From positions 1-41,556 of the forward strand of contig CAMJMR010000022.1 in the NCBI GenBank assembly GCA_946407095.1: DNA of 41,556 bases, written 5' to 3'. The stretch comes from an uncultured Selenomonadales bacterium. GTDB taxonomy: Bacteria > Bacillota > Negativicutes > Selenomonadales > Selenomonadaceae. The translations under genes were made by a program, and so were the position numbers. Positions 32,217 through 40,413 of this stretch are shown here, piece after piece; positions within the stretch are counted from its first letter, which is position 1; every line of letters starts with the position of its first letter. Under the pieces are notes generated by a model that was not told the origin of the DNA, searched no databases, and saw only the letters and a program-made list of their open reading frames with translations.

Positions 32217-33104
32217 CTAAACCTCCATAAAGCGCTTGAGCGAAACCGTGCTGCCCAATATCCCGATAAAAATGCCCGCGCCGATTAGTGCTATCGTCAA
32301 GTAGTGCATGAACGGATATTGCTCAACCATCGGGAAAAACGTCAGCGATTCGTAGATTTTGTCAATCATCGCCGAATAGAAACTGCGCAGCGTCAATGCG
32401 CTCACGCCGCCGCCGATTGTGCCCAATGCCACGCCCTCCAATATGAACGGCCAGCGAATGAACCAATCGGTCGCGCCGACGTATTTCATAATCGCGATTT
32501 CCTTGCGCCGCGCGAAGACCGTCAAGCGGATCGTGTTCGAGATTATGAAGATCGTCGCGAAAAGCAACAGTGCCATCAAAATCACGCCGAACAGTCTCAT
32601 AAGGTGCGTAAGCTCAAAAAGATTTTCCGCCACGTCCTGCCCGTATTTGACTTCGTCGACGCCGTAAAGGTCGGCGATAGCCGCAGCGGTTTTCTTGACA
32701 TCGGCGGCAGATTTGACCGTCACGAGGAAGGCATTGGGCAAAGGATTCGCTTCGCCCAGCGCGTCCAAGATTTTTTTGTTTTCGCCGAGCCGTTCGCGCA
32801 AAATCTTCAAAGCCTGTTCGCGCGGCACGTATTCGATTGCCGAGACGCTCTTCAAGTCGCGAGTCATGCGTTCGATTTCCTTGCGCCCCTCTTCGGGCAA
32901 GTTGTCGTTTATGTAGACGGAAATTTGAACTTGACTTTCGAGCGAAGCCGCCATTTTGTTGATATTCATGACGAGAATCAAAAAGACGCCCAGCACGAAC
33001 AGCGAGACCGCCACCGTGCCGATTGAGGCGAAAGTCATCCAGCGATTGCGTATCATCGAGACAAGCACTTCGCGGAAATAATATTCCACCGTTTGAATCT
33101 TCAT
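32217..33104 (-). CDS. ftsX: Cell division protein FtsX
   Basis: A 295-residue membrane protein that transmits signals from the FtsE ATPase to murein hydrolase activators. Helix 1 is near residues 22-44. The extracellular domain follows, with EYVPREQALKILRE near 95-108. Three further helices begin near 170, ending with the conserved FtsX segment IMKYVGATDWFIRWPFILEG. The ATG has GGGAGTG upstream. In nearly all Firmicutes ftsE lies immediately upstream, but here the next upstream gene is a divergent macrodomain gene, so ftsE is elsewhere or missing. The EnvC-like gene downstream is the expected partner. Confidence 0.95.
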   Translation of the reverse strand: MKIQTVEYYFREVLVSMIRNRWMTFASIGTVAVSLFVLGVFLILVMNINKMAASLESQVQISVYINDNLPEEGRKEIERMTRDLKSVSAIEYVPREQALKILRERLGENKKILDALGEANPLPNAFLVTVKSAADVKKTAAAIADLYGVDEVKYGQDVAENLFELTHLMRLFGVILMALLLFATIFIISNTIRLTVFARRKEIAIMKYVGATDWFIRWPFILEGVALGTIGGGVSALTLRSFYSAMIDKIYESLTFFPMVEQYPFMHYLTIALIGAGIFIGILGSTVSLKRFMEV

Positions 33105-33133
33105 TCAACCACTCCCAAAAGCTGATTCGATTG

Positions 33134-33162
33134 ATTATAGCATAAAAAATATTTCGGCGTAA
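33134..33162 (-). promoter_or_regulatory. Probable ftsX promoter
   Basis: Minus-strand extended -10 TGCTATAAT, with a weak -35 (TTACGC) 17 nt upstream, about 30 nt before the ftsX start. Confidence 0.6.
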
Positions 33163-33175
33163 AAACCTTTGCAAG

Positions 33176-33201
33176 AAAAAACCCCGTCGGCTGCGGCGGG
33201 G
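33176..33201 (-). terminator. Terminator-like hairpin upstream of the ftsX promoter
   Basis: On the minus strand CCCCGCCGCAGCCGACGGGG folds into a GC-rich hairpin followed by six T. No minus-strand gene ends here, since the macrodomain gene runs the other way. It may be the end of a lost upstream gene such as ftsE, or block antisense transcription. Confidence 0.6.
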
Positions 33202-33253
33202 AATGGCAAAATTTTTCGTCGAGCTTATAATCTTGGCGAAGGGAGGATTTTTT

Positions 33254-33751
33254 ATGTCACTGGAACTTTTGAGCGCGGACATCACGCGGCTTGAAGTAGA
33301 TGCGGTAGTCAACGCGGCGAACACGAATTTGTTGGCGGGCGGCGGAGTTTGCGGCGCGATTTTCAGAGCGGCAGGTCGTCAAGAACTTCAGGCGGCTTGC
33401 GATAAGCTTGCGCCGATTCAGACGGGCGAGGCCGTCATAACGCCGGGATTCAACTTGCCCGCGAAATTCATCATCCACACGGCGGGTCCGATTTGGTACG
33501 GCGGTCAGCGCGGCGAGGAAAATCTTTTGCGAGCCTGCTACACCAACAGCTTGCGCCTTGCCGCCGAACACGACTTGAAAAGCGTCGCCTTCCCGCTGAT
33601 TTCGAGCGGCATTTACGGTTACCCGCCGCCCGCCGCGCTTGCCGTCGCCGTCAAAGCCATTAAAGACTTTCTAAGCGAACAAGACATTGCCGTTACCTTG
33701 ACGGTCTTGGACAAGAAACTTTTAAGCGAAGCGTTGGCAAACTTCACTTGA
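33254..33751 (+). CDS. Macrodomain protein (O-acetyl-ADP-ribose deacetylase-like)
   Basis: A 165-residue single-domain protein of the MacroD/YmdB group, which removes acetyl or ADP-ribose groups. Conserved segments are [51 protein letters not shown] and the phosphate loop [11 protein letters not shown]. The ATG at 33254 has GGGAGG 8 nt upstream; the open frame extends upstream but without a good start. It is alone on its strand, and its last 8 bases overlap the convergent M48 gene. Stress or NAD-metabolite clean-up is a likely role. Confidence 0.93.
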   Translation: MSLELLSADITRLEVDAVVNAANTNLLAGGGVCGAIFRAAGRQELQAACDKLAPIQTGEAVITPGFNLPAKFIIHTAGPIWYGGQRGEENLLRACYTNSLRLAAEHDLKSVAFPLISSGIYGYPPPAALAVAVKAIKDFLSEQDIAVTLTVLDKKLLSEALANFT

Positions 33752-34862
33752 TTTCGTTGAGGCGGTCGGCAATAACCTGCGCGGGCTCGTCGCCTTCAAG
33801 CGGCGTGATAATCGGCTGATTGCCCAGCATGACGGTGCCGTTTTGGACGGTCGCCTCCTGTTTGTTCAAGCCCTTGTGATAGGCAACCGCCAAGTTCCCC
33901 AAGACGAAATACGAACGCTCCGCGCTTGACATATCGGCGGAGGGCGCAACCTTTATGAAAGTTTTCTTGTTAACGGTAACAATTCCGTTCGCTGCCGTGA
34001 CGTGCTTGCCGCTGTACTCGAAAAGCTTCTTGACGTAAGCGTCGCGGCGTTTATCGCTTTCGGGGTGGTCGTTGGGGTTGAAAAACTTTTCCAAGTCCGA
34101 ACGCTTGCTTTTGCTGCTGTCCATCTCGGCGAATTTCTGCATGACCGCCGCGCAGGCTCCGGGGTTGTAATTGGTGTGCAACATGTATTCCAAGCTGCAA
34201 AGGTCGGCCTCGCTCTCGAACTTCCTGCTGCCGTGCGCCACCGATTGATTGAGCAAAGCTTTCGTCATCAGCGAAGTCAGCGCGCCGCCGCCGACAGTGC
34301 CGCTTACAGCCGTGCCCGCCAAGTTCGCCATAACGTATTTTTGGAGGGCTTTCTTCTGTCCTTTGGCGACGTGGTCTTTTTGCCCGTGACCCATTTCGTG
34401 CCCGACAATCGCGGCAATTTCGTCCTCGTTCTTGATTTGCTTGAACGTGCCGACATTAACCATCATGACGCGCCCCATTGAGCAGGCGGCGTTGACGTTT
34501 TCGTCATTGGAAATGAAATACAGATACGGCTTGTCCTTGACGGTCTTATCGACGGCGGACGCGCCTTCAGTCAAATTCGCCATGACTCTGTCGAGCATTG
34601 CGTTGTATGCGGGATCTTCGCAGACGCCGTGTTCTTTGCGGAAGCTGTTGTAAAGTTCTTGGCGTCCCGCCTCGGTTTCGTTGAAGTGTCGAATTCTGGC
34701 GTTTATCTCCGCGTTTAAGGCCGCACTTTCCGCGCCGATTTGAATGGCCGCGCCGATAAGGTCTGCAGCCGATGCCGATGCCGTGGCGGGCGTTCCGAAG
34801 ATAAGCGAAAAGCTTGTGACGGCCGCCGCCGTCAACGATAAAAATTTTTTCTTTAGGCTCAT
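33744..34862 (-). CDS. M48 family metallopeptidase (secreted or lipid-exposed)
   Basis: A 372-residue exported zinc protease. Residues 1-30 are a signal peptide ([18 protein letters not shown]...). The zinc site is [10 protein letters not shown] near 155-164, with the third ligand Glu in [11 protein letters not shown]. The region between carries Gly-rich helices. The C-terminal 70 residues form a small extra domain. It resembles LoiP/BepA-like periplasmic proteases that handle damaged envelope proteins. The ATG has GGAGGAGG upstream. Its 3' end overlaps the macrodomain gene tail to tail. Confidence 0.88.
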   Translation of the reverse strand: MSLKKKFLSLTAAAVTSFSLIFGTPATASASAADLIGAAIQIGAESAALNAEINARIRHFNETEAGRQELYNSFRKEHGVCEDPAYNAMLDRVMANLTEGASAVDKTVKDKPYLYFISNDENVNAACSMGRVMMVNVGTFKQIKNEDEIAAIVGHEMGHGQKDHVAKGQKKALQKYVMANLAGTAVSGTVGGGALTSLMTKALLNQSVAHGSRKFESEADLCSLEYMLHTNYNPGACAAVMQKFAEMDSSKSKRSDLEKFFNPNDHPESDKRRDAYVKKLFEYSGKHVTAANGIVTVNKKTFIKVAPSADMSSAERSYFVLGNLAVAYHKGLNKQEATVQNGTVMLGNQPIITPLEGDEPAQVIADRLNEIK

Positions 34863-34894
34863 GAAGATTTGCCTCCTCCGATAAAATTTTCGTC

Positions 34895-34923
34895 ATGATA
34901 GCAAAAAACATTGCAAGGAACAA
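34895..34923 (-). promoter_or_regulatory. Probable promoter of the M48 peptidase gene
   Basis: Minus strand TTGTTC, 17-nt spacer, TATCAT, about 33 nt before the start codon. Confidence 0.5.
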
Positions 34924-34940
34924 GCCCGCTCCTGCTCACA

Positions 34941-34984
34941 AAAAAATCTGCCGAGGACAATTCCCTCGACAGATAATTTTTTTT
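34941..34984. terminator. Rho-independent terminator after the DUF262/DUF1524 gene
   Basis: TCTG.CGAGG pairs with CCTCG.CAGA around ACAATTC. A run of A lies on one side and eight T on the other, so it can work in both directions. It would end minus-strand transcripts just past 34994. Confidence 0.8.
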
Positions 34985-34993
34985 ATTCGACGT

Positions 34994-35698
34994 TTACCAT
35001 TTGAAAGCGTCCAAAATTTCTTCGATGAGTTCCTGCGTCCGCGATTGAATTTGTTGCGCGTCCCAAGTCGTTTGCTTGCAGATGTATGAGTTCAAGCCGT
35101 CGTGCAAAGGACTTTTCTTGTAATACTTCAGCTTTTCGGCGAAAGGCTTGTTACCGAGTTGCGGATTGTAAGCCGTAAGAGTCAGGTTGCCGAGCTTGTT
35201 GACGTTGTCGGCGTGAATGGTTTCAGCCTCCGCCGCGTCGTCGGCAAGCATTTTTTTCCATTCGGGCGTCGGCTCTTGCGGCAAGACGTGTTCGATAGTC
35301 CAGTTGTAAATTTCCCGCTTATCGTGTTTGATTTTCGCCCAAAAGTCGGGCGATTCTTTTCCGAGGTGCTTTTCAGCCAACTTAATCAACGCGAATCGGA
35401 TTGCTTCATTCGTCCCGTCAGGGTCGTAGACGTTGCCGCGCAGGCTTGCCGAAAATCTTTCGCCGTCGTCGTATCCTTTCAGCCAATCGGTCAGCTTTTC
35501 GCAAATCGCCGCGCCGATGTAATTCTCGCGCTCGATTTCGTCTATGAAGTCGATAAAAATCTTGTCCAATCTGTTGGCGGGCGGATAGTCCGTGAAACTG
35601 CGCCTCACGAAAAATTTTATCAGCTGCCGAACAATCTTTTCAAAATCGCCGGCGGCAAGGTTGAGCGTCGCCCCGTTCCTCACCAGATACAAAAGCAA
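34994..35698 (-). CDS. DUF1524 (HNH-like nuclease) half of a GmrSD-type protein
   Basis: A 234-residue frame carrying the GmrD-like DUF1524 nuclease domain. The catalytic core is WTIEHVLPQEP near 130-140, with the partner NKLGNLTLTAYNP near 165-178, an HNH/His-Me-type pattern. It has no plausible start or ribosome-binding site. The frame continues upstream without shift (SYTLLLYLVRNG, preceded by INGAT) to a TGA at 35723-35725 that ends the DUF262 gene. Together the two frames give about 614 codons, the normal size for a fused GmrSD/DUF262-DUF1524 protein. So it is probably the 3' half of one gene cut by a nonsense codon. Confidence 0.8.
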   Translation of the reverse strand: MLLYLVRNGATLNLAAGDFEKIVRQLIKFFVRRSFTDYPPANRLDKIFIDFIDEIERENYIGAAICEKLTDWLKGYDDGERFSASLRGNVYDPDGTNEAIRFALIKLAEKHLGKESPDFWAKIKHDKREIYNWTIEHVLPQEPTPEWKKMLADDAAEAETIHADNVNKLGNLTLTAYNPQLGNKPFAEKLKYYKKSPLHDGLNSYICKQTTWDAQQIQSRTQELIEEILDAFKW

Positions 35699-35722
35699 GG
35701 TGTAGGACGTCGCTCCGTTGAT

Positions 35723-36838
35723 TCACGCCAAATCTCGATAAGCATTGGTCAGCGGCTGCGATGTTTCTTCGCGCCCTTGAATTTGCGGGTAGATGGCGGC
35801 GCATTCCTTTATCTGCTCGAAAACGCGCGTCGAATCAAGCTTTATCATTTCCTCATAGCATTTAAAGAGATTGGCGCGCTTGCCTTCGGGGAATTTCTCT
35901 TTCGGCTCCCAAGTCGTCCTGCAGGCATTGTAGCTTTGGCGGAAAAATCTTTCTTGCTCGACGCCCGAAACTTCCTTGCCGTCCAAGCTGATGACCTTGT
36001 TCCAAATCAAAACGTCCCATTCGTTGCGGCGCGTCTTGTAATTGGCGGCGGCGTCACTTTTCAAGGCGGCGAAGAGACGATTTTTAATCAAGTCCGTTAT
36101 CGTGAGCGGTGCGCCGCGATTGTTGAGCACCTCGAAGAGCGTATTCGCGCTTGCGTGTGAGTCGGCCGTTATCACGACAAGCCGCGCAGAGTTCAACTTT
36201 TTCAAAATGCCGATTATGCGCTTGACCTGTTGCGCGGGGTCGTCTTTGTATTCGCCGTTGTCGCCGTTTGCGTATTCGGCAATGCTTTTCTTGAAGTACT
36301 CGTAAGCCTTCGTGATTAAGCGGCGGCGGTCGGGCTTATCGCCGATAAGTTTGCAGCCAAGCTCGTCCTTCGTGACGACGCCCGCCGTAATCAGAATGCG
36401 AAAATAATCTTGAACGTTGCCGACGTTTTGCGGGAAAAGGCGCGCCTGATATTTGCCGTTGGAAGTTTCTATCAGCAATGAACGTTTTATCTGCGAAAGT
36501 CTGTCCGTACCTGCCTTGCGGGCGTTAAGAGCCTCGTGAATGGCGGCAAGAAACAGACTCAGCGTCGTCAAGCGTTGTTGCCTGTCGACGACTTCATAAA
36601 CGGTATAATCGTCCGTCAACGCCGAATCATTGTGCGCGCAGATTATTGCGCCGACGAAATAGCCGCTGTCGTTGTCGATTATGTCGCCGAAAAGTGCCTC
36701 CCAATTTTCCTTTCGCCATACGTAAGGACGCTGATAGTTGGGGATTTTGAAAAGAATTTGCTCGCTGTCTATCCCTTCCGCGAACAATTTCGACTCCGTC
36801 AGACCGTATGCTTGCGCTTCCATTTTAATGAATGCCAA
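35723..36838 (-). CDS. DUF262 (GmrS/ParB-like NTPase) half of a GmrSD-type modified-DNA restriction protein
   Basis: A 371-residue frame. The DUF262 domain has KIPNYQRPYVW near 31-41 and VVDRQQRLTTL near 83-93. The family motif is normally DGQQR; here Gly is replaced by Arg86, which may harm nucleotide use. GmrSD proteins use NTP hydrolysis to cut DNA with glucosylated or otherwise modified bases. The TTG start at 36836-36838 has GGAGG 8 nt upstream; a longer upstream frame lacks one. The product ends at an in-frame TGA before the DUF1524 nuclease part. It follows the phosphoesterase operon by 63 bp on the same strand and could be cotranscribed. Confidence 0.82.
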   Translation of the reverse strand: MAFIKMEAQAYGLTESKLFAEGIDSEQILFKIPNYQRPYVWRKENWEALFGDIIDNDSGYFVGAIICAHNDSALTDDYTVYEVVDRQQRLTTLSLFLAAIHEALNARKAGTDRLSQIKRSLLIETSNGKYQARLFPQNVGNVQDYFRILITAGVVTKDELGCKLIGDKPDRRRLITKAYEYFKKSIAEYANGDNGEYKDDPAQQVKRIIGILKKLNSARLVVITADSHASANTLFEVLNNRGAPLTITDLIKNRLFAALKSDAAANYKTRRNEWDVLIWNKVISLDGKEVSGVEQERFFRQSYNACRTTWEPKEKFPEGKRANLFKCYEEMIKLDSTRVFEQIKECAAIYPQIQGREETSQPLTNAYRDLA

Positions 36839-36901
36839 CTTCGTCACCTCCCACTGGGGGCAGTTTAGCAAAAAAGTTTTCGGGCGGCAATGAATCGCTT
36901 A

Positions 36902-37390
36902 TCACGGCAAAGATAAATTGTATCGCGCGCCGTACTTCAAAAGCCGCCGCCGATAACGCTTAATTTTGTCGAAGACGCTTTCCAATCGCTCCGCGCCGCG
37001 GCATATCGCCAAGTACAGCGGAAAAATTTTTTCGGGGCAAATGTTCAGCGGATGACAGTTAAACCACGGCGTCAAGGTTCCGTCGGGATTTATGCTTTCC
37101 ACTTCGCGCCGAAAAATTTTCAGCTCCCGCGCGCTCCAATCAGCGGGGCAAGCCGAATCGAAAAAGCAAATCTTGTAAGTCAACGCGCCGCCCGACAGCC
37201 GCCGAATCGACGCCGAGACCTGCGCGGGCTCCGTGTACCAGTTTTGGAAGGCGGGCGCTTTGTCGGCAAAAAAATTCCCCGGAAGGTTGACGCATTCGCC
37301 GACGAACAAAATTTTTCCGCCGACGTGTGACAACATCTCCGGGTGCCTGTCAAAGTGAGCGATGCCCTCGAATCCGTTCTTCGCCGTCAT
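36902..37390 (-). CDS. Hypothetical protein, last gene of the MoxR operon
   Basis: A 162-residue protein I do not recognise. It has no membrane segment. Scattered Cys and His (GECVNLPG, FDSACPADW, FNCHPLNICPEKIFPLY) might bind metal. The C-terminus is basic (KIKRYRRRLLKYGARYNL). The ATG at 37390 nearly overlaps the phosphoesterase stop, so the two are translationally coupled. A longer frame upstream runs antisense-like through the neighbour and is rejected. Role probably tied to the phosphoesterase. Confidence 0.65.
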   Translation of the reverse strand: MTAKNGFEGIAHFDRHPEMLSHVGGKILFVGECVNLPGNFFADKAPAFQNWYTEPAQVSASIRRLSGGALTYKICFFDSACPADWSARELKIFRREVESINPDGTLTPWFNCHPLNICPEKIFPLYLAICRGAERLESVFDKIKRYRRRLLKYGARYNLSLP

Positions 37391-37391
37391 T

Positions 37392-38156
37392 TCAAGCCGT
37401 CCACTCCGAAAATTTTTTAATCGTCTGAAGAAATTCCTGCTTGCCGATTTTCCCTTCGATGTAGCGGACGGCGTGCCGCCAAAGCCGATACTTATAGCGC
37501 GCCGCATTGTACGGGGCATTGTCCATAATGGCGTAGCACTCCGCCAAGCGCGCCTTCGACTGCAAGAAAATCGTTTTGCCGAAGCCGTCGTAAAAATCTT
37601 TGTTGCCGGGCTTGCCGATAGCATTTTGTCCGAGGCGCATCATTTCGTTGAGGGTCGGCTGCTTGTTTTTAATCACGAGCTTTTTCAAGCCGCCGATAAA
37701 ATTTTCGTCCAATGCAAGCGGCTTGTAGCCCATGTGCTCAATCGACAGCGGCAAGTACAGGCGCGTGTCGTCGTAGACCGCAAGATTGTGTTGGTGCCCG
37801 TGAATGTTTATGTCGCAGTCGTGATTGAACTTCGGGCGGTGCGAAAACAAAATGATGAGGTTGTTCAAGTCGATGACCAGCTCTTCGACGACGAGGGCGA
37901 ATCCGCAGGCGACGTAAAAATCGTAGGGCTTCTTGTCGTGGTTGCCTCTGATTAAAATTTTTTTGCCGCGCCACTTGCCGAGCCGTTCAATCCGTTTTTC
38001 GTCGAAGGAAACGTCTCCCAAGTGAATCACGGTGTCGGTGTCGGTTACGGTCGCGTTCCAGTTGTTTTCAATCAGCGTCTCGAAGTTGTCGGGGCGGTTG
38101 CAATACTTCTTTATGTTTTCGTGACCAAGGTGCGTGTCGGGAATTACGTAAATCAA
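37392..38156 (-). CDS. Calcineurin-like metallophosphoesterase
   Basis: A 254-residue phosphoesterase. The metal-binding motifs are complete: PDTHLGHENIKKYC near 6-19, HLGDVSF near 45-51, LIRGNHDKKP near 68-77, FSHRP near 104 and NIHGHQHN near 116-123. Phage-like single-domain relatives end near residue 165; this one has 85 more, mostly helical residues that may bind RNA or a partner. The TTG start has GGAGG 8 nt upstream. It is gene 4 of the operon. Substrate unknown; nucleic-acid or cyclic-nucleotide cleavage would fit a defence role but is not shown. Confidence 0.9.
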   Translation of the reverse strand: MIYVIPDTHLGHENIKKYCNRPDNFETLIENNWNATVTDTDTVIHLGDVSFDEKRIERLGKWRGKKILIRGNHDKKPYDFYVACGFALVVEELVIDLNNLIILFSHRPKFNHDCDINIHGHQHNLAVYDDTRLYLPLSIEHMGYKPLALDENFIGGLKKLVIKNKQPTLNEMMRLGQNAIGKPGNKDFYDGFGKTIFLQSKARLAECYAIMDNAPYNAARYKYRLWRHAVRYIEGKIGKQEFLQTIKKFSEWTA

Positions 38157-38177
38157 TTTCTGTTCCTCCGTAACATT

Positions 38178-38588
38178 TCAAATACAGCTCCACTGATAGT
38201 CAAAAATCCGCTTGTACATGCTGCCGTTGACAATCTCGCCCTTGTATCGCCGAAGTTTGCGCTCCGCCTCACGCCGCAACCCTTTGACGTTATACGAATA
38301 GCGCACAAAGTGATGCCGCTCGTTGTTGTAGCTGATTCTGCCCAAGCCGCCCCAACAGCAAGTCAGATACAGCAGCCACGCGCCGCGATAATTGCACGCC
38401 TCGTAAAGGGCGTAACATTCGTCGTAATCCTTTTGCCCGCCGATTTTGCAAGACTGTCCGACGGTGCATATGCGCCAATGCCTGCGATTCTCCCACTGCT
38501 TGCGCCGATGTGAATTTTGAGTACTGCGCGGCTTTTCTTGCGGGATTATCGTTTCGGCAATCGCCGCGTCCAATTCTTCAACCGTCAT
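38178..38588 (-). CDS. Hypothetical protein of the MoxR operon
   Basis: A 136-residue protein with no family I can name. The N-terminal 25 residues form a possible helix (TVEELDAAIAETI). The middle has many Cys and aromatic residues (CYALYEACNYRGAWLLYL, then TCCWGG), and the C-terminus is basic (LRREAERKLRRYKG). It is cytoplasmic by composition. The ATG at 38588 has GAGG 6 nt upstream; a GTG at 38600 overlapping the previous stop (GTGA) is an alternative. The gap to the phosphoesterase is 21 bp. Confidence 0.65.
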   Translation of the reverse strand: MTVEELDAAIAETIIPQEKPRSTQNSHRRKQWENRRHWRICTVGQSCKIGGQKDYDECYALYEACNYRGAWLLYLTCCWGGLGRISYNNERHHFVRYSYNVKGLRREAERKLRRYKGEIVNGSMYKRIFDYQWSCI

Positions 38589-38596
38589 AGGCAACC

Positions 38597-40411
38597 TCAC
38601 TCATGAAAGTAAAAAATTTTGCTGCGGGCGGTGAAGGGCAGATGATGACCGCGCGGAATCAGATAGGCGTGCTCTCGGCGAACAGTCAAATCTTTTTCAA
38701 TCCACCCGTCCGTTATAATCAAAATCGGCGCGTCCTTTGGAAAGTCTTTCGCGTCCGTCAACAAATCGACGGCAGGCTGTAACTTCGTGCCTCCGCGACC
38801 TTGCACCTCGACTTTGCCCGCGATATCTTCGGGCGACAAATAGCCCGCGTCGTAAGCGTCGGCGTCACAGAAAACGACTCTGGCGCAGGGCACGTCCTTT
38901 GCCGCCGAATAGCTTGCAATCGCGCCCAAAGCGTAGCCTATCAACTTGGCGGGCATTGAGCCGGAAGTGTCTATGACGACGCCGAACGTCCTGCTGTACT
39001 CGGAAAGTTGCGCGGGGAAGTAGCGCGGGCGCGGTATGTCGGGCGTACTGCCTTGCCGCCTGCTCGGTCTGGCGTATGTCATTTGCTTTTGAAGCGGCAG
39101 AAAGTAAACGTCAAACCACTTGCCAAGCTCCACGTCCCAAGGTATCGGCGGCATTGCCAACGCCCGAATTTCCTCAATCAAGCCGGCGGGAATGGTGCCG
39201 CGCTTATTTTCGGTGTGATATTCCAATCCGTTTTGCAACGCGCTCTTGTAAAACTCGTCGGGCGCAGTCTTGGGCTTGTTGCCGAACGTTGCCGTCGATT
39301 CGGTTATGATATCGCCCTTGCTCCAGCCGCGCAGGGTTTGCAGCTTGGAATACTTTTTCAAATCGGCGACAAGCTTGTCGTAAATTTCCTCCGCCGAAAC
39401 GTTTTTCAAGCTCTCGTCGTAGAGGACGCCTTCGGGCATTTTGCCGACCTGCATCTCGTTCAGCCAGCCGTTGATGACGAAATCGCAAGCGACGTTCCAA
39501 AGGTATGAATCGCGACCTTGCCGCCGCTCGTGGTGCTGAAGTCCCGCGTGCAAAAATTCATGCGCAAGGACGAACTTCAACTCCTCGAAGCGCAAGCCGG
39601 CAGCGGGATTCACGTAAATTTCGCTTTTGGTGACGTTGACTGCCGCCACGCGAATTTCGTTGCGCCAACAAAAAGTCTGGTCTTCGATGACTTTGAAACC
39701 CGCCGCCAAGCCGCCCAGCAAAGGATAATGATTCATAAACCATTCGGCGGCCTTTTCCGAGTCCGTGTCGTTGCCCGCCGCCTTGCGATAATGACCGCCG
39801 ACTTCGCCGACCGTTTGCGAAACCGAATGCGCCAATGCCGCCGAGAACGCCTCCGTAAAATGATTCACTTCGCGCTTGTCGTTGCCGTTGCCGACGGTCT
39901 TCATATCTTCGCGGTAGGGCGCGGCCGTCCCGAAATGATAATCGCCGAGACTTTTCCCCTGCGCCTCCAAAAAATTGTAAATCTGAACTTCGTCGTTCTT
40001 GGGCGCGTTGAAGGCGTCAATCGAATCAAAGGGCGGCGTCCCGATTTTTATGTCCGACAAAAATTTTGCAACGTAAATGTCGCAAGCCATGTTCCAAAGC
40101 TGTTTGTTACAAGGCTTGGGCATTCTGTCGGCGTCGAAGTGCCCGAACGCCAAATGCAATACGCAATGCGCAACGACGTATTCCCATTCGCTTGCGTTGA
40201 GGCGATAGTCTTTGTTCAGGAAAATTCGTCCGTCGCTCTGAACAATCGCCGCGCAGTCCTTGCCGAGGACGTTATTCTCCACCCTGCGTAAGCTGATATA
40301 CGACCTGTCGAACATTTCGCTGAAAATCCTGTTGCCGTAAAGAAGCGCGTTTATCCCCTTGTCGAGCGGCGTTTCGAGAATTTTTTTTGCGACGTTGAAA
40401 TTTTTCGCCAT
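38597..40411 (-). CDS. DUF2201-type protein: duplicated metallopeptidase-like domain plus VWA-like domain
   Basis: A 604-residue partner of the MoxR ATPase. Two related metallopeptidase-like segments are seen. The first has VVAHCVLHLAFGH near 80-91, where the catalytic Glu is Cys, then LWNMACDIYVAKFL. The second has LAHEFLHAGLQHHER near 282-296, an intact HExxH, then LWNVACDFVINGWL. The C-terminal third is the VWA-like domain with the metal site DTSGSMP near 480, and GRGGTKLQPAVD and ITDGW behind it. The ATG at 40411 has AAGGAG 9 nt upstream; its 5' end overlaps the moxR stop region. Such MoxR/VWA pairs act as chaperone-like remodellers. Confidence 0.88.
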   Translation of the reverse strand: MAKNFNVAKKILETPLDKGINALLYGNRIFSEMFDRSYISLRRVENNVLGKDCAAIVQSDGRIFLNKDYRLNASEWEYVVAHCVLHLAFGHFDADRMPKPCNKQLWNMACDIYVAKFLSDIKIGTPPFDSIDAFNAPKNDEVQIYNFLEAQGKSLGDYHFGTAAPYREDMKTVGNGNDKREVNHFTEAFSAALAHSVSQTVGEVGGHYRKAAGNDTDSEKAAEWFMNHYPLLGGLAAGFKVIEDQTFCWRNEIRVAAVNVTKSEIYVNPAAGLRFEELKFVLAHEFLHAGLQHHERRQGRDSYLWNVACDFVINGWLNEMQVGKMPEGVLYDESLKNVSAEEIYDKLVADLKKYSKLQTLRGWSKGDIITESTATFGNKPKTAPDEFYKSALQNGLEYHTENKRGTIPAGLIEEIRALAMPPIPWDVELGKWFDVYFLPLQKQMTYARPSRRQGSTPDIPRPRYFPAQLSEYSRTFGVVIDTSGSMPAKLIGYALGAIASYSAAKDVPCARVVFCDADAYDAGYLSPEDIAGKVEVQGRGGTKLQPAVDLLTDAKDFPKDAPILIITDGWIEKDLTVRREHAYLIPRGHHLPFTARSKIFYFHE

Positions 40412-40413
40412 GC

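Noticed and set aside
33176-33201. Terminator for the macrodomain gene
   Set aside because: The T-run is on the minus strand and upstream of that plus-strand gene, so it cannot end its transcript.
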